Assembly (NCBI GenBank): GCA_947453445.1
Contig: CANGGP010000001.1
Coordinates: 62,001 to 126,000, forward strand
DNA length: 64,000 nt
Direction of reading: 5' to 3'
From: Sphingobacteriaceae bacterium
GTDB taxonomy: Bacteria; Bacteroidota; Bacteroidia; B-17B0; Aurantibacillaceae
In this document: positions 50,184 through 60,208 of the stretch, piece by piece
Layout: each line of letters starts with the position of its first letter
How positions within the stretch are numbered: position 1 is the stretch's first letter
Notes under the pieces: generated by a model
What the model was told of the DNA's origin: nothing
The model's database searches: none
What the model saw: the letters and a program-made list of their open reading frames with translations, nothing else
Made by a program: the position numbers and the translations under genes

Positions 50184-53100
50184 ATGTTATGTTTAACTAA
50201 AAAAACAATCCATTTTTTCTTTCTTTTTTTAGTTTCGAATTATGCCGAATTGCACGCACAATCAACAGTAAACTGTAACAATATTGATTTTGAATTAACA
50301 TCTGTTGGTGCATACACTACTGCTAATGCGGTGAGTGGCTGGACAATCAGCAGTCAAACGCCAACAAGTTGTAATACCTCCAGTGCATGGAATGCCGGGA
50401 GCCCTGAGTTTTCAATTGTTTCAACACCTATACTTTTTTTTCCAAATATTGGGACCATTATAAATTCACCTTTAGGCGGATCAAAAGTGGCGCTTCTGAA
50501 TAATCATGTCGCAAATGGAATAAGTACCAAGCTTTCAAGAACTTTGTATGTTAGTAGTTCCTTTTCAATTTTTACATTTGCCTTTGCAGGATATTATCAA
50601 GGGGGTAATCACCAATGTTGTGAGCAAGCCGGCTTTAAACTACAATTAAGAGATTGTCTTGGTAACATACTTTCTTGTCCAAACTTAACCCTCAATGCCT
50701 CGAGTAACAATTGCAATTTTGAAGTATTTACCTATACGCTAAGTAATTCAGTTAAATGGACCAATTGGCGAATGCATCAACTTGACCTATCACCATTTCT
50801 AGGTTCTTGTGTAACGGTTGAGGTGCTAACAAACGACTGTCAATCTGGTGATCATGTAGGTGTGACCTTGTTTGATGCCACTTGTAGTTATGGCATTAAC
50901 GGACCATGTTTGTGTGCTTTAAGTTCGACTCTTACAATGCCAATAAATTACTGCAGTGGATCAACTATTGCCAATTTGTATGCACCATTTGGATTCGTTA
51001 ACTACACATGGACAGCGCCACCAGGTTATCCTATTAGTGCAAATCAAACATCCTTAACAGCAATAACCATAACAAATGCAGTTGTGAATAATGTTTATAC
51101 GGTATCAATGATCGAACCTTATAACGGTTGTACTATTAGTCTTACAGGAACTATCGTTAACAATCCCTCAGCGATTAGTGGTTTGGCAACTAATTCATGT
51201 TGTATAGGTGGAACAAGTGGTTCAGCGACCGTTGTGGCAACAGGTGCGTATAATCAATATACTTATCAATGGGTTAATTCAACAAATTCAATTGTGAGCA
51301 CAAATTCCGTTTTAACAAATGCACCGCCTGGAATTTATTCAGTATCGGTTTCGTCACCTAATTTTGCAAATTGTGGCGCTGCCCAAACAACTTTAAATAT
51401 TGGTCTTTATACGCAGTCAAAAATTTCAATCTTGAAACCATTCTGCGGCGCTTCTGCATATTTTAATATAATCGGTGGCACCAATTATCAATGGTATTTT
51501 AACAATGCAGCTGTAAGCCCAAGTTTAGGAGGCACAGCACCTTCATTCACTATAACCAATGCCACACAAGGAAATACATTGATGTTAACTTATCTCTCCG
51601 CACAGGGTTGTCAAGATTCTATTAAATACACATTGGTTGCTTCTTCTCCAGGATCAATGGCAGTTACTTACCCAAATTTGATTTGTTCAGGAGCCAACAA
51701 TGGTCAAGCTGTAATCAGCTTAACGCCTGCCTTGGGTTCACCAACCGGCTTTAATTATTTTATTGTGAATTCAGTATCAACTGTTACACCGGCTTATGTC
51801 AGTTCAGTGAATCCAACAGCTGCAAATATTTTTTCAGTAAATGGGTTAATAGGCGGTGCTTCATATTTCGTGCAAGCTTTCGATGGTTCATGTAAATATT
51901 CAAGTACATTCTCCACAAATGTAATGCCACCATTTAATTTTACATTAAGTCCAAACAACGTCACCTTGTGTCCAGGAAATGCAATTATGGCAAATAATGC
52001 ATTCAGCAGCAATCCACCAAACGGTTATTATACCTACACATGGTCGCCCAACATTTTTTTAGCCGGTAATATTCCAACTTTACAAAACACCATCATTCAG
52101 CCTACAGCTAACGTCGGCAGCTCAGTCAACATTATTTATACAGTTGCCGTAACACCAACTACAGCGTTCTGTCCGCAAACAAAAACCATGTCCATTACTT
52201 ATTTTAATCCCATCACTCCTAGCGTAAACCCTCCAAACCAACTTCTTTGCTCTTCGAATGCAAGCATTCAACTAAATGTAAATCCAGGTGGTGGAGTCTT
52301 TTACTGCAATGCCGTGAATGGTCAAATACCTATTGGATCATTATCAGGTGTGTTAAATCCTTCACTTGCTCAGCACGGTGTGAATACTTTTACATACAGC
52401 ATTCAACAAGGAACATGTATGAGTAGTGCATCCGGCAATTACACCGTGAGTAAACCAACAATCAATTTTCCATCCACCAATAGTGTTTGTGCCGGTAAGT
52501 CATTCACCATTCAATTAAGTGGCGCCAACAGTTATTCCTGGAACACAGGTTCAAATGATTCTATTTTTGTTTTTACCCCAAGCGTTTCAAGTATTTTTAC
52601 AGTTGTCGCAACAAATACTTTGGGCAATTGCAGTGCTTCAAATACCATTGCCGTTAATTTAAGTCCGAATCCTACTGTGAACATTTCAGCGCCAACCGCT
52701 GTTTGCACCGGCGATTCATTTAGTTTAGTTGCACAAGGAGCCAATACATACACTTGGAATAATGGCACCAACAACCCAACCTTGTATGTCATTGCTTCAA
52801 GCGCAGCTACATATTCAATTAGATCATTATCATTACTAGGTTGCGAAGGCACAGCTTTTCATCAAGTGATGGTTCACCCAAATCCTACGCTTAGCATCAA
52901 TGGTAATACAGTGGCTTGTGAGGGTGATCAAATTAAGTTGAAAATAAATGGGGCTTCCTCCTATACATGGGCAAATCAAGCCTTTGGCGATAGTGCCAAA
53001 TTTATTGTTAGGCTTGACACAAACATTTTGGTGATCGGAGAATCTTTGTATGCTTGCAAAAGTCAAACACTCGTTCAAATTAAAGTTAATCCCTTGCCTT

Positions 53101-53774
53101 CTTTATATTTACATGGCAAAGAGCAATTGTGCTATGGCCAAACAGATACAATACATGCAAGTGGGGCCACTACTTATCAATGGTCGAATGGCAGTATTGA
53201 TTCGGTATTGACCTTTCAACCCGAATATACCACAGACTTAAGCCTTGTCGCTATGTCAATGCAACATTGCACTGTTAGCGCAGCTTATCACGTGAAGGTA
53301 AATAGTTTGCCTAACTTAAAAGTTTTGGGAAAAACAAATGGTTGTAAAGGCGATACTTTTGTTTTAAAAGCAGTTGGGGCATTGTCGTTTACTTGGACCA
53401 ATGGTTCCATCGATTCAATTGCAAAATTTAATCCTATGTCGGAATTCTATTTGACAGTTAGGGGAGCCGATGCCAATGCTTGCTCGAAGGATGAATTGAT
53501 TTTGTTGAATGTGCTAAACTGCGATTCAATCATCAATACCATGGGTCTAAAAATTTTCCCGAATCCAACAAACGGTTTATTTTATGTACAAAGTGATGTT
53601 CCGCTTCAATTGGAAGTGTTTTATACACTTGGGGAATTAATACTTTCTAAAAAATTAATTGACCCAAAAAATGAAATCGACTTGAGTACTTTTGCTGACG
53701 GCTTTTATATTTTAAAATTGACGCAGGCCTCGAACACCAAAATCTATAAGTTAATTAAGGAAAGTCGTCATTGA
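50184..53774 (+). CDS. large secreted protein with Ig-like repeats and T9SS type A sorting domain
   Basis: Signal peptide; repeated C.GD.F.L...GA.SY.W.NG units; C-terminal LKIFPNPTNGLFYVQ…FADGFYILKLTQASNTKIYKLIKE. Confidence 0.88.
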   Translation: MLCLTKKTIHFFFLFLVSNYAELHAQSTVNCNNIDFELTSVGAYTTANAVSGWTISSQTPTSCNTSSAWNAGSPEFSIVSTPILFFPNIGTIINSPLGGSKVALLNNHVANGISTKLSRTLYVSSSFSIFTFAFAGYYQGGNHQCCEQAGFKLQLRDCLGNILSCPNLTLNASSNNCNFEVFTYTLSNSVKWTNWRMHQLDLSPFLGSCVTVEVLTNDCQSGDHVGVTLFDATCSYGINGPCLCALSSTLTMPINYCSGSTIANLYAPFGFVNYTWTAPPGYPISANQTSLTAITITNAVVNNVYTVSMIEPYNGCTISLTGTIVNNPSAISGLATNSCCIGGTSGSATVVATGAYNQYTYQWVNSTNSIVSTNSVLTNAPPGIYSVSVSSPNFANCGAAQTTLNIGLYTQSKISILKPFCGASAYFNIIGGTNYQWYFNNAAVSPSLGGTAPSFTITNATQGNTLMLTYLSAQGCQDSIKYTLVASSPGSMAVTYPNLICSGANNGQAVISLTPALGSPTGFNYFIVNSVSTVTPAYVSSVNPTAANIFSVNGLIGGASYFVQAFDGSCKYSSTFSTNVMPPFNFTLSPNNVTLCPGNAIMANNAFSSNPPNGYYTYTWSPNIFLAGNIPTLQNTIIQPTANVGSSVNIIYTVAVTPTTAFCPQTKTMSITYFNPITPSVNPPNQLLCSSNASIQLNVNPGGGVFYCNAVNGQIPIGSLSGVLNPSLAQHGVNTFTYSIQQGTCMSSASGNYTVSKPTINFPSTNSVCAGKSFTIQLSGANSYSWNTGSNDSIFVFTPSVSSIFTVVATNTLGNCSASNTIAVNLSPNPTVNISAPTAVCTGDSFSLVAQGANTYTWNNGTNNPTLYVIASSAATYSIRSLSLLGCEGTAFHQVMVHPNPTLSINGNTVACEGDQIKLKINGASSYTWANQAFGDSAKFIVRLDTNILVIGESLYACKSQTLVQIKVNPLPSLYLHGKEQLCYGQTDTIHASGATTYQWSNGSIDSVLTFQPEYTTDLSLVAMSMQHCTVSAAYHVKVNSLPNLKVLGKTNGCKGDTFVLKAVGALSFTWTNGSIDSIAKFNPMSEFYLTVRGADANACSKDELILLNVLNCDSIINTMGLKIFPNPTNGLFYVQSDVPLQLEVFYTLGELILSKKLIDPKNEIDLSTFADGFYILKLTQASNTKIYKLIKESRH

Positions 53775-53814
53775 TAATTTTAGAGCGAAAAAAATTTATA
53801 ATTTTTTGATCTAA

Positions 53815-54891
53815 TTATTTATTCATCAAATCATTCTGCACACGAATACTTTCTTCGTGTAATAACTGACAAAGTTTTTCTATGTGTTGACGCGATAGCC
53901 CCATTTTATCAGCCCATTGACTGCGGCTCCGCAAAATCTCTTGCCAACGGTTCAACTGAAAAATGGCAATGTTGTGCTCCTTTTTGTATTTACCAATATC
54001 TTCAATCACCTGAATACGACGTTTCAGCGCATTCATAATGTCATCATCAATCTCATCAATCATTTTACGCAAACCATCCAACTGATCGCCTTGGTCAAAA
54101 TTTACTGAGCCCGAATTGCGTATCACCAATTTATCCAATACAACTTTTAACTGTGCAGGACTATATTGTTGTTCAGCATCACTCAATGCAATGCTCGGAT
54201 TAAAATGTGATTCAATCATGAGCCCGTCCATGCCCAAATCCAAAGCCTTTTGCGCCACATGTGGTATTAACTCACGGTTGCCGCTAATGTGACTCGGATC
54301 ACAAATAATGGGCAAATCAGGAAAAAGTGTTTTTAATTCAATGGGTATTTGCCAAAGGGGTTTGTTACGGTACTTGGTTTTACCATAAAAGTGAAAACCC
54401 CTGTGAATGGCTGCTATGTTTTTATTACCTGCATTGTAAATGCGTTCAATCGCTCCAATCCACAATTGTAAATCGGCATGAATGGGGTTTTTAACCATCA
54501 CAGGTACATTCACACCCTTCAACACATCGGCAATTTCTTGCACACTAAAAGGATTTACTGTTGTACGCGCCCCAATCCACAAAACATCCATGCCATACTT
54601 CAAGGCCAATTCAGTGTGATGCGCATTGGCCACTTCAACGGTAATCTTAAAGCCAAATTCTTTTTGAATGTCATTCAGCCACTTCAAGGCCTCTTCACCT
54701 TTGCCCTCAAAGGCATTCGGCCGTGTACGCGGTTTCCAAACACCGGCACGAAACAACGATACAGCTTCAATGTTTTTAAGTTGTTGCGCCGTTTCACGCA
54801 ACTGCTCATAACTCTCGGCACCACAAGGTCCCGCAATGAGCAAAGGCATTTTTAAAGGCGGCAACCAACTATGTAAAGGTTCGAATTGCAT
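53815..54891 (-). CDS. bifunctional 3-deoxy-7-phosphoheptulonate synthase / chorismate mutase type II
   Basis: IAGPCGAESYEQL, FRAGVWKPRTRPNAFEGKGEEAL, DPSHISGNRE, then chorismate mutase LRKMIDEIDDDIMNALKRRIQVIEDIGKYKKEHNI. Confidence 0.95.
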   Translation of the reverse strand: MQFEPLHSWLPPLKMPLLIAGPCGAESYEQLRETAQQLKNIEAVSLFRAGVWKPRTRPNAFEGKGEEALKWLNDIQKEFGFKITVEVANAHHTELALKYGMDVLWIGARTTVNPFSVQEIADVLKGVNVPVMVKNPIHADLQLWIGAIERIYNAGNKNIAAIHRGFHFYGKTKYRNKPLWQIPIELKTLFPDLPIICDPSHISGNRELIPHVAQKALDLGMDGLMIESHFNPSIALSDAEQQYSPAQLKVVLDKLVIRNSGSVNFDQGDQLDGLRKMIDEIDDDIMNALKRRIQVIEDIGKYKKEHNIAIFQLNRWQEILRSRSQWADKMGLSRQHIEKLCQLLHEESIRVQNDLMNK

Positions 54892-54978
54892 GAAAGCTGA
54901 TAAAGATCATTAATAAAGTGCCAAATTACCGCTTTTATGGTAGTTATTAAATAATCTAGCTTAATTAATTTTACCCAC

Positions 54979-55122
54979 ATGAACGCTATCAAAAAATTTC
55001 AATTGTTTCTGCAAAACAATTCTGCTTTTCAACCGACTATGCTTGTCGAAAAAAAGAAGGAGGATTGTTGTAAGAGTTTCAAAAAAGGCGATCGTTGCAA
55101 AAAGTGCCCGGGTAGGAAATAA
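54979..55122 (+). CDS. small Cys-rich protein, 47 aa, not in the supplied ORF track
   Basis: Own translation: MNAIKKFQLFLQNNSAFQPTMLVEKKKEDCCKSFKKGDRCKKCPGRK*. Confidence 0.55.
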   Translation: MNAIKKFQLFLQNNSAFQPTMLVEKKKEDCCKSFKKGDRCKKCPGRK

Positions 55123-55177
55123 TTTGCTTCTGCTTATTAGTTTACATTTTATAGTTTTATTCTCATGCCATTTTTGT

Positions 55178-55323
55178 TGGGCGCCCGAGCGGGCCTTCAC
55201 TTCAGCCTCATTTGCCAAAGGCTAAATTTGTAGGCTTGCAGGGGCTTCTTTCAGTCGCCTCTTCAGCCAACAAATTTTAGCCTTTGGCTTCATGCGGGCT
55301 TTCGCTCAGTCCCTGGCGCAATG
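55178..55323. repeat. composite REP-like repeat cluster
   Basis: Inverted arms GCCAAAGGCTAAATTTG (55214-55230) and CAAATTTTAGCCTTTGGC (55271-55288); degenerate direct copies GCGGGCCTTCACTTCAGCCTC (55189), GCAGGGGCTTCTTTCAGTCGCCTC (about 55238) and GCGGGCTTTCGCTCAGTCCCT (55294). Confidence 0.6.
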
Positions 55324-55436
55324 CACGTAATTTTAGCAATAGATGTAATTCTTGAATTTTATAATTGGGACAAAATATATTTTCTTGTTAAGGAAAATCC
55401 CAATTTCACAATCGAATGAAGAATATTAATTTAAAA

Positions 55437-56138
55437 TTATTCCAAGTGTTTCAATAAGGCTTCCCTTAAATCTTCAACACCTTCAACGGCTCTTTTTTTA
55501 ATATGAATGAGGTCTTTCACTTCTTCTAAACTAAAATCAGCCGGATCAAGCAACCACTTTGGCACTTGCGGCATCACAAAATTAAGTAATCCCGCCGCAG
55601 GATAAACATTTAATGAAGTACCAATCACCACAAACAAATCGGCTCCTGCAGCCGTTAAATTGGCCGTATCCATTTCAGGTACCGCCTCACCAAACCATAC
55701 AATGTGTGGACGAAGCTGTGAACCTTTTTCGCAGAGGTCACCAATTTTTAAGCCTTGTTCACCAACACGGTAAATTAAATTTTCATCCACTGTGCTTCTT
55801 GCTTTGGTTATTTTACCGTGCAAATGCAAAACATTTTTACTGCCGGCACGCTCATGCAAATCGTCAACATTCTGCGTAATAATCGTCACATTAAAAAGCG
55901 ATTGAAGTTCGGCTAAGAATAAATGCGCCGCATTGGGTTGTGCCTGCATCACTTGTTCGCGACGCTGGTTGTAAAAATCCAAAACCAATTGTGTGTTCTT
56001 GGCCCATGCCTCAGGGGTGGCCACATCTTCAATGCGGTACTGCTCCCAAAGACCGCCCGCATCTCTGAAAGTTTTTATACCGCTATCGGCACTTACGCCG
56101 GCACCGGTAAAAACTATCAATTGTTTTTTTAAGGGCAT
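55437..56138 (-). CDS. cobB: Sir2-family NAD-dependent deacylase
   Basis: FTGAGVSADSGIKTFRDAGGLWE, TQNVDDLHERAG, LHGKITKARS, RPHIVWFGEAVP. Confidence 0.92.
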   Translation of the reverse strand: MPLKKQLIVFTGAGVSADSGIKTFRDAGGLWEQYRIEDVATPEAWAKNTQLVLDFYNQRREQVMQAQPNAAHLFLAELQSLFNVTIITQNVDDLHERAGSKNVLHLHGKITKARSTVDENLIYRVGEQGLKIGDLCEKGSQLRPHIVWFGEAVPEMDTANLTAAGADLFVVIGTSLNVYPAAGLLNFVMPQVPKWLLDPADFSLEEVKDLIHIKKRAVEGVEDLREALLKHLE

Positions 56139-56141
56139 GCC

Positions 56142-58313
56142 TTATAAATTTTCTTTTATAAACTTCAGCATTTTACTGTAGATATGCAAACGTGTTTTAC
56201 CACCATAGATGCCATGGTTTTTGTTCGGATAAATCATAAAATCAAAAGCCACATTCTCCTTTACCATGGCCGCCGCCAGCTCCATGCTGTTTTGCATGTG
56301 CACATTATCGTCGGCACTGCCATGAATTAATAAAAATTTGCCTTTAATTTGTTTCACAAAATTGGTAGGCGAATTGTCTTCGTAACCACTTTTGTTTTCA
56401 CTTGGTTTGCGTAAAAAACGTTCGGTGTAAATGTTGTCATAGTATTTCCAATTGGTAACAGGCGCCACAGCTATGGCTGCTTTAATCACATCAGCGCCTT
56501 TCGAAATCATCAACGAAGCCATGTAACCACCGTAACTCCAACCTTGAAAACCAATGCGTGTTTTGTCAACGTATGATAAATTACCCAAGTATTTCGCGAA
56601 ATCAATCTGATCCATGGTTTCTAATTTCCCCAATTGTAAATAGGTGCTGTGTTTAAATACACGCCCACGTCCCATTGTTCCTCTACCATCGGCGCAAACC
56701 ACAATGTATCCTTCTTGGTTCAATAAATTATACCAAAAATAATCAAAGCTGCCCCAGGCATCATTCACTTGGTTGCTACCCGGACCATTGTAGGCATACA
56801 TGTAAACCGGATATTTTTTGGTGGAATCAAAATTTTGTGGTTTCATCATCCAAGCATTGAGCTCGGTGCCATCGCTGTTTTTAAATTTAAAAAATGTTTT
56901 TTTCGATAATTTGTAATTTGTCATTTTATCGCGCAAAGCTTTGTTGTCCTCCAATACTTTTATACTTTTGCCGTCGATGCTGCAAAACTCATACACCGGG
57001 GGTGTACTTGCATTGCTATACGACGATACATAAAATTTATAACCTTTGGTGAATTCAAAATTTGAATAACCTGTTTTATTCGACAAACGTTTTTTGTTTT
57101 TGCCGTTTAAATCCACAACATAAATATCGCGGTACATAGGCCCGTTTTCTGTTGATTGAAAGTACACTTGATTGGTTTTTTCGTTGTAGCCTTTAAATTC
57201 CATCACATCCCAAGCGCCTTTGGTAATTTGATTGATGAGCTTGCCGTTTAAATCATAATAGTACAAGTGGTTGTAATCATCTGCTTCGCTAGAAATAATA
57301 AAGCCCTTGTCACCCACAAAAGTTAAATCATCACTTATGTCTACATAAGTTTTACTTTCATCACTCACAATTACTTTACTGCTTCCACTGATGGCATCGG
57401 CAAAAAGATATTCTAATTTATTTTGTAAACGGTTTAAACGTTGCACGCACAATACTTTTGCATTATTGGTAAACTGAATGCGGGGAATGTAAATATCAGT
57501 TTCGCTGCCAATATCTACTGTACTTGTGTTTTTCGATACCAAGTCAAATACGTGCACCGAAACAATTGAATTGTCTTCGCCGGCCTTTGGATATTTAAAG
57601 GTATATTTTTCGGGATATAAATCGCCTTTGTAAAAATCCAAAGTGTATTCTTTTACTCGGGCTTCATTAAACTTTACATAGGCCAAAAACTGTCCGTTTT
57701 TACTCCAATCAAAATAATCGGCTTTTGAAAATTCTTCTTCGTAAACCCAATCGGCCCAAGCATTTTTAATTTTGTTCCATTCACCATCATTCGTTACGAT
57801 TATCTCAGAGGCATCATCTAAATTTTTGATGTATAAATTGTTATCACGCACAAAGGCAATTTTTTTACCATCAGGCGAAAATTTCGGAAACATCTGTTTG
57901 CCCTTTTCGCTGAGTTCAATTACTTTTTTGCTTAACATGTCGTAAACATAATAATTGGCCTTTGCTGAGCGGCGATAAATCATTTCGGTGTTTTCGCTCA
58001 AAAGTATTTTGTCTTCACCAGGACTAAATTCATAAGTGCCTAGGTTTAAGTAGCGTGATTTAAATTCAACCTCATTGCTTTTTACAAGGTCCTTAATTTT
58101 GTTGCCTGTTTTTAAATCAAATTCTACCAAGGTATTGCTGCCACCGCTTGCTTCCACCAACTCAACATAAGATGTACCATTGTTTAATACATTAAAGCCA
58201 TGTGCCGATTTTGCTGAGAAAGCATACTTGCCCCATATTTCTTCGAGGTTTATTTGATTTTGAGAAAAATAGAACAGAGGGAAGAGCAAAAAAATAAAAA
58301 GGTGTTTTTTCAT
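56142..58313 (-). CDS. S9 family dipeptidyl peptidase IV-like
   Basis: Beta-propeller N-terminus; GRGTMGRG, GFQGWSYGGYMAS, HGSADDNVHMQNS, YPNKNHGIYGG. Confidence 0.93.
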   Translation of the reverse strand: MKKHLFIFLLFPLFYFSQNQINLEEIWGKYAFSAKSAHGFNVLNNGTSYVELVEASGGSNTLVEFDLKTGNKIKDLVKSNEVEFKSRYLNLGTYEFSPGEDKILLSENTEMIYRRSAKANYYVYDMLSKKVIELSEKGKQMFPKFSPDGKKIAFVRDNNLYIKNLDDASEIIVTNDGEWNKIKNAWADWVYEEEFSKADYFDWSKNGQFLAYVKFNEARVKEYTLDFYKGDLYPEKYTFKYPKAGEDNSIVSVHVFDLVSKNTSTVDIGSETDIYIPRIQFTNNAKVLCVQRLNRLQNKLEYLFADAISGSSKVIVSDESKTYVDISDDLTFVGDKGFIISSEADDYNHLYYYDLNGKLINQITKGAWDVMEFKGYNEKTNQVYFQSTENGPMYRDIYVVDLNGKNKKRLSNKTGYSNFEFTKGYKFYVSSYSNASTPPVYEFCSIDGKSIKVLEDNKALRDKMTNYKLSKKTFFKFKNSDGTELNAWMMKPQNFDSTKKYPVYMYAYNGPGSNQVNDAWGSFDYFWYNLLNQEGYIVVCADGRGTMGRGRVFKHSTYLQLGKLETMDQIDFAKYLGNLSYVDKTRIGFQGWSYGGYMASLMISKGADVIKAAIAVAPVTNWKYYDNIYTERFLRKPSENKSGYEDNSPTNFVKQIKGKFLLIHGSADDNVHMQNSMELAAAMVKENVAFDFMIYPNKNHGIYGGKTRLHIYSKMLKFIKENL

Positions 58314-58418
58314 TGTGTACAGTTTAATGCATGTGAAATTAATAATTTAATTGGAGGAGCCATAATAATTGATGGCGCCAAATGCATTGGCAAGGGGCAA
58401 TTTAAACAGTAATTTGAA

Positions 58419-59078
58419 TTAAACTTCGCTGGCTCTTCTTAAAAAGAGCATCAAAGGATGCATGGCTTTAAAACCTTCTAAAATATAGGCTGCATTTTTT
58501 TTATCAAGCAATTGTTTGTCATGAATGGCATGACTCACAATAAAGTGTTTGTTTTTTAAAATCTCAACCAGCGGATGTTCTTTATCAAATCCTTTGGGTG
58601 GATTTTTTAGCTTATCTTCTTCCGACAATCCGTCAAAATATTTTTTGAAGGGTGCCGCTTTCAAACATTTTAAAAATTCTTTTGGGTGGTAATCAATTTC
58701 CTGACGAATGGCATTGAGTTTATCGGCTTCAGGCATATACACCCCGCCGCCAAAAAAACTATTACCCGGTTCTAAATGCAAGTAATAACCCGCTACTGCT
58801 GTTTTTTTGCCTCCGGGGTTAAATACGGCGCCCATGTTGGTTTTGTAAGGACTTTTATCTTTCGAAAAGCGCACATCTTTGTAGATTCTGAAAGTACAAT
58901 CTTTGGCTTTTAAATCTGGTGAAATTTGCTTGTCGAATTTATGAATGCCGGGCACTAAACTTTCAACAAATTGTTCGAACTCTGACTTGGCTGCTAAATA
59001 AAGGTTTTTGTTTTTTTCAAACCATTCGCGGTCATTGTTCTTTTTTAGCTTTTTTAAAAAGTCGAAAGTTTGTTCCAT
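58419..59078 (-). CDS. DUF2461 family protein
   Basis: LKKLKKNNDREWFEKNKNLYL, FRIYKDVRFSKDKSPYKTNMGA, GGGVYMPEADKL. Confidence 0.9.
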   Translation of the reverse strand: MEQTFDFLKKLKKNNDREWFEKNKNLYLAAKSEFEQFVESLVPGIHKFDKQISPDLKAKDCTFRIYKDVRFSKDKSPYKTNMGAVFNPGGKKTAVAGYYLHLEPGNSFFGGGVYMPEADKLNAIRQEIDYHPKEFLKCLKAAPFKKYFDGLSEEDKLKNPPKGFDKEHPLVEILKNKHFIVSHAIHDKQLLDKKNAAYILEGFKAMHPLMLFLRRASEV

Positions 59079-59080
59079 GT

Positions 59081-60169
59081 TTAGTCGCTGATGTTATCCG
59101 AAATTTTTCGGAAGAATTTTAAATTGGTTAAAAATTGTGCTGCCACAATGCGAATGAGTGTATAGGCCGGTAAGGCGATGATCATGCCAAAAACGCCGCC
59201 TATGGCACTGGCCATGAGGGTGACTAAAAAAATCTCCAATGGATGGGCTTTTACAGAATTTGAAAATAAAAATGGTTGCAGTAAAAATGCGTCACTTAAG
59301 TTGATGCAAATGAGTCCGAAAAATATTTTTTCGATGGTGGGTAAAATTTGATCGTATTGGTTCAAGCTGATACAGCCGGTTATGCCTATTAACAAGGCAA
59401 TCGACATGGTAATAAATGCACCAATGTAAGGCACGATATTAAAAAGTGCAGCGCAAAAAGCAATAATCAGTGCATTGTTAATTTTCATCAAACTCATGGT
59501 AATAAATACCGCCAAACCCACAATCAACATATCTATCACCAAACTCGTAAAGTACTTACTTAGCATGCGTTTACTGGTACGCATAATATCATTCATGTTT
59601 TCTTCAAAACCGCTGGGTGTTACCAATAATATCCCTTCACGAACCAAGTCTTCATCTTTAAGCAAAAAGAAAGTGATAAACAACACACACAGCGTACCGC
59701 CGATGGCTGCCGAAAAGTAGGCCAAAGTATTATCGAGCAAATAGGTTACATTTTCGGCATTTAGTTTTGAATTAATCTGCGACGATATGCCGGCTTCTAA
59801 GGCTTCTTCATCACCAAAACGGTGCAATAATTTTTTGGCAGCGGGAAAATTCTCCAACAAATTATGCAATACATCACCAAAATTTAATTGCGATAAAAAA
59901 TGCACTTCATTCACCAGTGGTGGAACAATTAAAAAGAACAAACCAATTAATGCGGCAATCATTACCGAAATTGTAATTAAAGAGGCCAGCGCCGTAGGGA
60001 TTTTGAATTTACCAATTTGAAGATGGGTAAGGCGATACGATACCGGATGGCCGATTAAAAACAAAAGCACCGAAATGCCGAGATAGATTAAGATTTTATA
60101 AAAATAAAATGCGCAAAAAATTAAGACCAATACACCGGCAATTTTCCAAATATTTAAGTTTAATTTCAT
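59081..60169 (-). CDS. AI-2E family transporter-like permease
   Basis: FNIVPYIGAFITMSIALLIG, multiple TM segments; ATG at 60169. Confidence 0.88.
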   Translation of the reverse strand: MKLNLNIWKIAGVLVLIFCAFYFYKILIYLGISVLLFLIGHPVSYRLTHLQIGKFKIPTALASLITISVMIAALIGLFFLIVPPLVNEVHFLSQLNFGDVLHNLLENFPAAKKLLHRFGDEEALEAGISSQINSKLNAENVTYLLDNTLAYFSAAIGGTLCVLFITFFLLKDEDLVREGILLVTPSGFEENMNDIMRTSKRMLSKYFTSLVIDMLIVGLAVFITMSLMKINNALIIAFCAALFNIVPYIGAFITMSIALLIGITGCISLNQYDQILPTIEKIFFGLICINLSDAFLLQPFLFSNSVKAHPLEIFLVTLMASAIGGVFGMIIALPAYTLIRIVAAQFLTNLKFFRKISDNISD

Positions 60170-60208
60170 GCTAAGCAAAGATAGTTTTATTTAATTAATT
60201 TTAGGCCT

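Noticed and set aside
54961-55218. 85-aa minus-strand ORF
   Set aside because: Overlaps the Cys-rich small ORF and the repeat cluster; composition and lack of motif make the plus-strand frame more credible
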